In this document: one piece after another, positions 57,842 to 64,000 of the stretch
How positions within the stretch are numbered: the stretch's first letter is position 1
Layout: each line of letters opens with the position of its first letter
Assembly (NCBI RefSeq): GCF_001263205.1
Contig: NZ_CP012333.1
Span: 5,123,001 to 5,187,000 of the forward strand
Direction of reading: 5' to 3'
DNA from: Labilithrix luteola
Lineage (GTDB): Bacteria > Myxococcota_A > Polyangia > Polyangiales > Polyangiaceae
Length of the DNA stretch: 64,000 nucleotides
Position numbers and translations under genes: made by a program
Notes under the pieces: model-generated
What the model was told of the DNA's origin: nothing
The model's input: only the letters and a program-made list of their open reading frames with translations
The model's database searches: none

Positions 57842-59062
57842 TCAGCGCCGCGCGACGAGCACGACGTTGCGAACCGCCATCGGCGAATACGCCTCGCCGG
57901 GATCGAGCACGGGCACGAGGCGTACGTCCAATCTCTCCGCACGCGCTGCGCGCTCGATCCGCTGAAGCTCGCCGTTGCCGCCGAGCGTGCCGATGACATT
58001 GAACGCCAGCCCGCCGCCAGGACGTAAGGTGCGGCGAACGTCGGCGAAGAACGCGCGGCTGGCGAACGGCGCGGCAAGCACCGAGCCGTCGTATGCGTCG
58101 ACGATGATCGCGTCCCACGTGCTGCTTGGCGAGCGCCGAAGGAACGATGCTCCGTCGTCGATCGTGATCGAGATGTTTGGTATGGCGTCGAGCCCGAACC
58201 AGCGACGTGCGAGTGTGACGACGCGCTCGTCGGACTCCACAACGTCGAGCGTCGCTCCCGGATAGACCCGCGCGAATTGGCGGATGCTTACGCCGCCTCC
58301 GCTGCCGATGAACAGAAAGCGACGTTGACTCGAGGCTCGCACCGCCGCGAGATGCAGGAGATCGACGTAGAACCAACCCGAACGTTCGGGCTCGTCGATT
58401 GCGGCGCGCGACCAGACGAGGTTTCCGCGTTCATCGCAGGCGACCATTTCCCGGTATCCCGCGCGGTCGCGCACCACGATTTCGGGGCTCTTGTCGGCGA
58501 GGCGCTCGTGGACGCGCTCTCCGCGAATCCAGCTTGCGAGTCGCTCGGTGCCGGTGGAGCGCGGCGTCGGCAGTGGATGCCCGCACCAAGGCAGCCGAAA
58601 CGACGCGCGTGCGATGGCGAGGCTCGGGAGGAGGGCTTCGACGAGAGCGAGCTGCTCGTCGGAGAACGTCGAGCCACAGCGACCAAGCATCAGACCGCCG
58701 ATCGGGATGCCGCGCACCGCGAGGAACGCAATGAGCGAATGGCGTCCACCGATCGGTGCCGCGAAGTCGCGATGGTAGCGAAGGGCACGGACGTGTTGCT
58801 CACCAAGAACCTGCGTATCGACCGCGACGCCTCTCCTCGCGAGAGCCGTTGCTTTGATGGGCGCGATCTCGTCGTCGTAGTCGCCGCGTGCAATGGCGGC
58901 GCCTAGCTTCCCGTCGATGCCGATGATCGTCGGCGGCTCTCCTTTGACGGCGAAGAGGGCTGCGTCGAACCCGACGCTACGACCGAGAAGGTCGAGCACG
59001 GCTCGGTCGAACGTCGCTTCGTCGGGAACTTCGTTCGCGAGCGCAATCGGGTCGAAGGGCAT
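57842..59062 (-). CDS. GAF domain fused to spermidine-synthase-like methyltransferase fold
   Basis: 406 residues. Residues about 10-165 resemble a GAF sensor domain (DEATFDRAVLDLLGRSVGFD, HRDFAAPIGGRHSLIAFLAV, RGIPIGGLMLGRCGSTFSDE). Residues about 205-400 are a spermidine-synthase-like Rossmann domain: RRFLFIGSGGGVSIRQFARV near 245, an acidic LDVVESDERVV, ITIDDGASFLRR and WDAIIVDAYDGSVLAAPF, with the Asp that closes the site. The enzyme may be a methyltransferase or aminopropyltransferase gated by a ligand. No transmembrane segment is seen. Confidence 0.8.
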   Translation of the reverse strand: MPFDPIALANEVPDEATFDRAVLDLLGRSVGFDAALFAVKGEPPTIIGIDGKLGAAIARGDYDDEIAPIKATALARRGVAVDTQVLGEQHVRALRYHRDFAAPIGGRHSLIAFLAVRGIPIGGLMLGRCGSTFSDEQLALVEALLPSLAIARASFRLPWCGHPLPTPRSTGTERLASWIRGERVHERLADKSPEIVVRDRAGYREMVACDERGNLVWSRAAIDEPERSGWFYVDLLHLAAVRASSQRRFLFIGSGGGVSIRQFARVYPGATLDVVESDERVVTLARRWFGLDAIPNISITIDDGASFLRRSPSSTWDAIIVDAYDGSVLAAPFASRAFFADVRRTLRPGGGLAFNVIGTLGGNGELQRIERAARAERLDVRLVPVLDPGEAYSPMAVRNVVLVARR

Positions 59063-59217
59063 CCCTGTGGGACAATCGGCGCTGCTCTTGGTTCCCGAGT
59101 CAGCGACGTTCGTTGAGGCGCTCTCGCCCGACCCCGGCTACCGGCTGACCTCTGGCGCCGACGATCGAGCTTCGTGACATCGCGATTCGCGAGTCTGTCG
59201 TATCCTTCTCGCCCTCG

Positions 59218-60702
59218 ATGAGCGATCTCCGCCCTGGCATCGTCACCTGGCAACGTTCGGCCGAATCCACGTCGAACCACCACGTCTTCGACTCCGCCCA
59301 TCCGCGCATCCACCAGGCGCGACAGGAGATCTTCGAGGACGGGACGTGCAGCCTGCCTATCTTCTTCGACGCCGACGGGCGGGAGGTCGCGACCAACGGG
59401 ACACCGGCGCCCGAACGTCCCGCTCATGTACCGGCGTTCTCTGCGCTGATCACCAACGGAAGGAGGAAAGGCGTCTGGGAGCATGGGCGGATGAAGCTCG
59501 CCGACGGTCCGTCGCCTCGCGTCGGCATGTGGACGTTCTTCTTCCCCGATGGCGCGCGGGAGCTGGTCGATTACGGCGAACCGAGCGACGTGCTGCCGTG
59601 CAAGAAGTACGACGCATCAGGCGTGCTCCGCGTCGAGGGGGCGTACAAGGCGATGGAAGGCCGGCACGCGGGCGGCGGCCACTGGAGTGGACCTCTCATC
59701 GGCGTGTGGCGTTTCTTCGACGAACGAGGTGAGCTCGTGACGGAGCGAGACCTCACCCACCACCGCGTCGATGCGCTCGACGACGACGAGCTTCTGACGT
59801 TCGCCCGGACTCGTCACGACGTGCCCGATGGCGCGACCTACGTCGGGCATGGACGCATTTCGACCCGTACGGACCTCGATCATTGGGGGCTGGCGCGTGC
59901 GGACGGAGTCACGTTCCGGCTCACGACCTTCACGGACGGACGGAAGAAGGCCGAAGCACAGCTCGGCACCGACGGCGCGCTGCCCGGTCCGTGGTCGTTC
60001 TGGGATCCCAACGGCAAGCTCCTCGCCCGGATCGAGTTCAGGTCGTTTCCTCCGGAGGAGGACGGAGAAGAGGAGGAGGTCGCCGCGCGCTGGCAGATGT
60101 TCGCCGAGGACGGCGCCGTGCTCGAAGAAGTGTTCCTGCCGCTCTACGAGCAGATGGAAAACGTCCGCGACGTCGTGCTCCTCGACGAGGAGAAGCTCGC
60201 GATGCTTCACCTGCTGTCGACCATCGTTCGCCTACCGCGGACCGAGTACTACGCGATGGCGAAGGACATCCCCTGGACCGAGCTCTCGGACCCGTCGATG
60301 TTCGCCTGGTACGCGTTTCACGAATCCAAGTACCACGTGGCTCATCTCCTGAATGCACTCGTCGCCGACGCCCCCGAGATCCGCGACGGGGCGCTCCGCG
60401 TTTTGTCGACCGATACGGTTCACCAGGGGACGATCTACGAATCGAGCGCGAGGCTTACGCCGATGCTGCTGCACGTCGCGAGCGACGGGCGCGCCGCCCG
60501 GAGCGCGATCCTTGCGCTCCTCGCAAGGTACGCCGATGCTCTACCGCCGCCGTCCGACAACGAAGCTCCGTGGCTCGACCCGATGCGAAAGGCATTTCGG
60601 GATCGAGCCGTCGAGCTCGGCCGACTCGCGAACGATCCCGACGAGGCGGTCCGCAAGCAGGCGCTTCGGCTCCTTGCCTCGAGAACGCTCAGCGCCGGTT
60701 GA
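59218..60702 (+). CDS. MORN/YwqK-like repeat protein with HEAT-like C-terminus
   Basis: 494 residues with no signal peptide. Residues about 70-300 hold YwqK-type repeats, each with a Trp-Phe-Asp/Glu strand and Gly turn: GVWEHGRMKLADG, GMWTFFFPDGARELVDYGEP, GVWRFFDERGELVTERD, GPWSFWDPNGKLLARIE and ARWQMFAEDGAVLEEV. The last 160 residues are helical with repeats such as DGALRVLSTDTV and DEAVRKQALRLLASRTL, like HEAT units. YwqK is annotated as an antitoxin component in some phyla, but no toxin is near here. The function is unknown. Confidence 0.75.
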   Translation: MSDLRPGIVTWQRSAESTSNHHVFDSAHPRIHQARQEIFEDGTCSLPIFFDADGREVATNGTPAPERPAHVPAFSALITNGRRKGVWEHGRMKLADGPSPRVGMWTFFFPDGARELVDYGEPSDVLPCKKYDASGVLRVEGAYKAMEGRHAGGGHWSGPLIGVWRFFDERGELVTERDLTHHRVDALDDDELLTFARTRHDVPDGATYVGHGRISTRTDLDHWGLARADGVTFRLTTFTDGRKKAEAQLGTDGALPGPWSFWDPNGKLLARIEFRSFPPEEDGEEEEVAARWQMFAEDGAVLEEVFLPLYEQMENVRDVVLLDEEKLAMLHLLSTIVRLPRTEYYAMAKDIPWTELSDPSMFAWYAFHESKYHVAHLLNALVADAPEIRDGALRVLSTDTVHQGTIYESSARLTPMLLHVASDGRAARSAILALLARYADALPPPSDNEAPWLDPMRKAFRDRAVELGRLANDPDEAVRKQALRLLASRTLSAG

Positions 60703-60728
60703 CCGGCGATGTTGGGCAGACGCGGGAG

Positions 60729-61814
60729 TCAGTAGCGATCGGCGTCGCTCTTCGGCGCGTATGGCGTTGCGGGATAAGAAACTCCTCGAATCGTCGTGCC
60801 GCCGTACGCAACACGCCCGACGAATTCGAGAAATGCCGCCGGAAACGCGAGCTGTGGCTTGCTTGCTTCGTCGAGCTGCTGGCGTTGCAGGTCGGTCAGG
60901 CGAAGATCGAGCGCTTTCAGATTCTGCTCCAGCTGGCCGATCGTGCGCGCACCCACGACCGGCGAGGCGACCGCCCGGCGCCCGCAAAGCCACGCCAGCG
61001 CCACTTGAGCGACCGTGGCATCGAGCTCGGATGCAATCCGCTCTGCGCACTCGATCACGTCGAACGTGCGATCGTCGGACAGCGCCGGCAGCGCAAACGC
61101 GCCGCGATCAGGCGCATGATTGCCCTTGTCTCGACGAGCGTACTTGCCAGTGAGAACACCGTTCTTCAGCGGTGACCACGGCATCACTCCCAAGCCAAGC
61201 TCGTCGGCCATGGCCAAGAACTCCCCCTCCACGGTCCGTTCGAGGAGCGAGTACTCGATTTGCAACGCGACGAGCGGCGAGAGACCTCGAAGCTGTGCCG
61301 TCACCTGGGCTTCGGCGACCTTCCAGGCGGGCGTGTCGGAAAAGCCGATGTAGCGAATCTTCCCCGCACGCACGAGATCATCGAGCGTGCGCATCGTTTC
61401 ATCGATCGGCGTGAACTTGTCCCACGCGTGCATCCAATAGAGATCGACGTAATCCGTTTCCAGTCGCCGCAGCGATTCGTCGAGCTGCGCATGGATGGCC
61501 TTGCGGCTCGTTCCACCTGCGTTGGGATCGCCGGGAAAGAGACTGCCGAAGAACTTCGTCGCGAGAACGAGTCGCTGTCGCTTTCGAGGACCGTGCCCCA
61601 GATGCTCGCCGATGATCTTCTCCGAGCGACCTCGCGTGTAAAGGTTCGCGGTGTCGATGAAGTTTCCGCCTCGATCGATGTACGCATCCATGATGCGCTG
61701 CGAGTCGGCGACGGACGAACCCCAATCGTCCTGACCGAACGTCATCGCGCCGAGGCAAAATGGGCTAACCCGAAGGCCCGAGTGTCCAAGGGTCACGTAG
61801 TCGTCGATGGGCAT
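60729..61814 (-). CDS. Aldo/keto reductase
   Basis: 361 residues, full length. The AKR barrel shows LGHSGLRVSPFCLGAMTFGQ, the catalytic GGNFIDTANLYTRGRSE with Asp and Tyr, LVLATKFFGS with Lys and YVDLYWMHAWD with His. Late blocks are IRYIGFSDTPAWKVAEAQ and PVVGARTIGQLEQNLKAL for the cofactor. All four catalytic positions are present, unlike the reductase at 41702. It lies 63 bp after an AraC gene on the same strand, which may control it. Confidence 0.93.
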   Translation of the reverse strand: MPIDDYVTLGHSGLRVSPFCLGAMTFGQDDWGSSVADSQRIMDAYIDRGGNFIDTANLYTRGRSEKIIGEHLGHGPRKRQRLVLATKFFGSLFPGDPNAGGTSRKAIHAQLDESLRRLETDYVDLYWMHAWDKFTPIDETMRTLDDLVRAGKIRYIGFSDTPAWKVAEAQVTAQLRGLSPLVALQIEYSLLERTVEGEFLAMADELGLGVMPWSPLKNGVLTGKYARRDKGNHAPDRGAFALPALSDDRTFDVIECAERIASELDATVAQVALAWLCGRRAVASPVVGARTIGQLEQNLKALDLRLTDLQRQQLDEASKPQLAFPAAFLEFVGRVAYGGTTIRGVSYPATPYAPKSDADRY

Positions 61815-61877
61815 TGGCGTGTCCTCCGTGAACGAGGAAGGTACGCGCGCCGCACGCCGCCGAATTGGAAGAAACGG

Positions 61878-62657
61878 TCACTCCGTCGAATTGACCAACG
61901 CACGGAACGTACGCGGTGTTGTTCCCGTGCGCTCTCGGAAGTCCGCAATCATGTGCGCTTGGTCGTAATACCCGCTTCGAGCGGCGAGATCGGCGAAGTT
62001 CGAGAAACCGGCCGCTTCGAGCGCATCGGTTGCCCGACGGAAGCGCAGAAGGCTTGCATACGCCTTCGGCGTCATGCCGACGTGGTCGAGGAACTGTCTC
62101 CGCAATTGGCGCGGGCTGATGCCCAAGTGGTCCGCGAGTTCGCTGACGCGCTCACACGCTCCACGTTCGAGACGTGCCGTCGCGGCGTCTACCAGCGCGC
62201 TCGTCGACGGCGTTGTACGGACCAGGCCCAGGCGTGCGACAAGCATCTCTTCGAGGACGCGAAGCCGATCCTTCATCCTCGACGCGCCCATCATGCGTTC
62301 GCCGAGTCTCTCGCCATCCTTTCCCCAGAGAGCGTCGACCGCGACCGTTCGATCCGTCAGCTCGTCCAGCGGAACACCCAGAAGCTCTCGGCCTCGCCCC
62401 GCGCGAAGGCGTACGCCGAGGGCCCACCGAAGACGAGCGCGCGGCATTTGAGCGGCTCGCGTTTGTGGACCTTTGACTTCGATGCGCAGGCGCCGCGCGT
62501 CTTTCGACGACGACACGACGAAGGTGGCCGTGCCTTGCGGAAGAAGGAGTGCCGGAGCCTCGACGCCTTCGTACGAAACGCCGCAAATCTCGGTCAGGTA
62601 CGCCGCCGCCTCGGGGCGAGGTGCAACCTCGACGTACGCGACGGCTTCGGGCGGCAT
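61878..62657 (-). CDS. AraC-family regulator with DUF6597-like N-terminus
   Basis: 259 residues from ATG 62657. The N-terminal part is the strand-rich sensor seen in DUF6597-type AraC proteins (LLLPQGTATFVVSS). The C-terminal HTHs are RVSELADHLGISPRQLRRQF with DHVGMTPKAYASLL, and SNFADLAARSGYYDQAHMIA with GTTPRTFRAL. It lies upstream of the aldo/keto reductase on the same strand and is divergent from the exported epoxide-hydrolase-fold gene. Either could be a target. Confidence 0.9.
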   Translation of the reverse strand: MPPEAVAYVEVAPRPEAAAYLTEICGVSYEGVEAPALLLPQGTATFVVSSSKDARRLRIEVKGPQTRAAQMPRARLRWALGVRLRAGRGRELLGVPLDELTDRTVAVDALWGKDGERLGERMMGASRMKDRLRVLEEMLVARLGLVRTTPSTSALVDAATARLERGACERVSELADHLGISPRQLRRQFLDHVGMTPKAYASLLRFRRATDALEAAGFSNFADLAARSGYYDQAHMIADFRERTGTTPRTFRALVNSTE

Positions 62658-62774
62658 GTGGTTCGATGATGCAGCGCGAGGCGCTTTTACGCAACCGACG
62701 GGCGGCCGGTCGGTACGGTGTTGGCCTTTCAAGCTTCGGAATGCCTGAGCGGAGTCGAGGTTCCGGAGCTACTC

Positions 62775-63320
62775 ATGTCTAAAAGGGACTTGGACAGCCG
62801 AACGGAAATGTCGCATGCGCGCTCGCGCCGTAAGTTCTTATATGCGGTTGGTGGTGCCGGAATCGTGTCAGCTGCGGGGCTGGCATTGATGGGCGCCCGG
62901 CGGAGTGCCACCAAGAACGACGGAAGGAGGAGCCAGATGGAGAGCCCGATCGAGGTTGTGCGCAGATTCTGTGCGGCGTGGTCCAACAACATCGGGGCCG
63001 CCGAGCTGGCCGCGTTTTTCACCGACGACGCCGTCTACCACAATATTCCGCTGGCGCCGGTCACCGGCAGGGACGCCATCGCGAACAACATCGCCACGTT
63101 CATCCGCCCTGGCGCGCCAGGCATCGAGAGCATCGAGTTCCGCGTCATCAATATCGCAGCGAATGGTCCGGTCGTGATGACCGAGCGGGTGGACGCCTTC
63201 AAGCTGCCTCACAAGTCCTTCGAGCTGCCGGTCATGGGAGTCTTCGAGGTCAGAAACGGCAAGATCAGCGCCTGGCGCGACTATTTCGACATGAACCAGT
63301 TCACCAGCCGGATGGGATGA
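62775..63320 (+). CDS. Tat-exported limonene-1,2-epoxide-hydrolase-fold protein
   Basis: 181 residues from ATG 62775, after GGAG; ATG 62808 starts inside the signal. The twin-arginine-like signal is RSRRKFLYAVGGAGIVSAAG, then a short linker. Residues about 58-180 carry the NTF2-like LEH fold: ESPIEVVRRFCAAWSN, LAAFFTDDAVYHNIPL, VTGRDAIANNIATFI, VVMTERVDAFKL and WRDYFDMNQF, with the Asp and Arg of the family's hydrolytic site. The export of an LEH-type protein is unusual. It is divergent from an AraC gene. Confidence 0.87.
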   Translation: MSKRDLDSRTEMSHARSRRKFLYAVGGAGIVSAAGLALMGARRSATKNDGRRSQMESPIEVVRRFCAAWSNNIGAAELAAFFTDDAVYHNIPLAPVTGRDAIANNIATFIRPGAPGIESIEFRVINIAANGPVVMTERVDAFKLPHKSFELPVMGVFEVRNGKISAWRDYFDMNQFTSRMG

Positions 63321-63794
63321 GCCCGGACATCGATCCTTATCGGGCACGATCGTTCAGGCCAGTTCGAGGGCTTCTCGCTTCGACGCCCGCGATCGGGAAG
63401 AACACCGTGCGAGCGTGCGGAATCGTTGAACCGTGGCCGCACGCAAGAATGGTTTTCACGGGATCCAGGAATCCTGGGGGAGGGGGACCTGCCCATGGTG
63501 TTTCCGAGCACGGGCTCCGTCTCGTAGCTCACGAGTGCGGTGCCGGTGGCTGCGTTGCGCGCCACCGGTATCCCGCACCATGTCCGCTCGGGGAACGTGG
63601 CTATCGTCGGCGATTACCGACAGCGCTAATGGACGCAGAGCACCGTCGCCAGCGTGATGACGACACATGTACACGTCCTCGAACGTCCGCGTGCTGCGAC
63701 GGGCCGGCAGTCTCGTGAAGGTCATCTTCAGACCTCTTCGACCCGGAGCGCGCATCGCCTTGATCGAGGCGCGACCCCGGACCGGCCGAGGACT

Positions 63795-64000
63795 TCAGTC
63801 CTCGACGAGGGCCTGCCACTTCGTCATCCGTCGCTTCATGTCGATTGTCTCGCCGTTCGCCGAGAAGGTTCCGTCGCCGCGATGATGAAACTCACCGAGG
63901 CCACGCTTCGATTCGGCGAGCCACACGCGCGTCGCCTCGAGAAGCCACAGATTGTAATCGGCGACGAGTCGATCATCGGCGACGCGACACTCGATGTTGG
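63795..64000 (-). CDS. Hypothetical protein, 5' part beyond the window edge
   Basis: The frame is open from the right edge to a stop at 63795-63797. The visible 68 residues include an aromatic, charged stretch (LVADYNLWLLEATRVWLAES), a KRGLGEFHHRGDGTFSANGE turn region and an end in KRRMTKWQALVED. No family is recognised. Codon use matches neighbouring genes. The 474-bp gap before it (63321-63794) shows no gene. Confidence 0.6.
   Translation of the reverse strand, partial: NIECRVADDRLVADYNLWLLEATRVWLAESKRGLGEFHHRGDGTFSANGETIDMKRRMTKWQALVED

Noticed and set aside
63321..63794. Gene or relic near the right edge
   Set aside because: All frames were read; none shows a family motif or consistent coding pattern.

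Overview
The window looks like chromosomal DNA from a high-GC Gram-negative bacterium, most likely a myxobacterium (Myxococcota, Polyangia type). The reasons are very GC-rich codon third positions, a large set of lipoproteins with no outside family, a long Cys/Gly-rich repeat lipoprotein, a secreted protein ending in a MYXO-CTERM-like sorting tail, PAS and GAF histidine kinases, DUF222-type HNH genes in several copies, and many small one-component regulators beside single enzymes. This placement is inference: there is no rRNA or other phylogenetic marker in the window. No tRNA, rRNA, CRISPR array, prophage or IS transposase was recognised.

Layout. 1-4.7 kb: lipoprotein, XRE regulator, DUF2834 membrane protein, a tandem pair of paralogous lipoproteins and a CAP-domain lipoprotein. 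5-7.3 kb: biosynthetic arginine decarboxylase speA and a DUF4169 protein. 7.3-10.8 kb: a SUKH-like gene overrun by an HNH repeat gene, a decayed second HNH copy and DUF2625. 10.9-13.8 kb: an RHH regulator / VOC / methyltransferase operon with a palindromic operator, then a DUF4398 / OmpA operon. 14-21 kb: secreted lipoprotein, PAS kinase, MBL-like protein, a phosphoribosyltransferase-hydrolase fusion and a CapA protein. 21-26 kb: two nearly identical alpha/beta-hydrolase lipoproteins on either side of a PadR / barrel-protein operon. 26-33 kb: hybrid kinase, phosphoesterase and the Cys-rich repeat protein. 33-43.6 kb: an alpha/beta hydrolase, a MlaC-like protein, a GFA protein, an ankyrin/amidohydrolase operon opposite a LysR gene, monooxygenase-fold genes opposite a dead LysR gene, and an aldo/keto reductase opposite a LysR gene. 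43.6-47 kb: the second HNH locus, a MerR regulator and a 43-bp tandem repeat array. 47-64 kb: MYXO-CTERM-like protein, pentaheme cytochrome lipoprotein, flavoprotein plus ECF41-type sigma factor, GNAT, AraC / hydrolase pair, CsaA, LysR opposite a DsbA-fold / FAD monooxygenase operon, GAF-spermidine synthase-like fusion, MORN/YwqK-like protein, aldo/keto reductase with AraC, and a Tat-exported epoxide-hydrolase-fold protein.

How the genes work together. Most of the window is regulator-plus-enzyme modules read from divergent or short operonic promoters, several with a dyad operator visible in the sequence (RHH, PadR, LysR and probably XRE and AraC). Secreted and envelope proteins of unknown role fill the rest. 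The window is also rich in decaying genes: HNH copies, a RibD_C-like tail, a PLP-lyase tail, a LysR N-terminus and a frameshifted lipoprotein.

The structures least explained by known families are the 43-bp array with regularly spaced dyads upstream of the MerR gene, and the two head-to-head HNH loci, each holding one intact and one decayed copy around a shared 250-bp segment. All identities here come from reading the sequence and from family knowledge; no searches were run.
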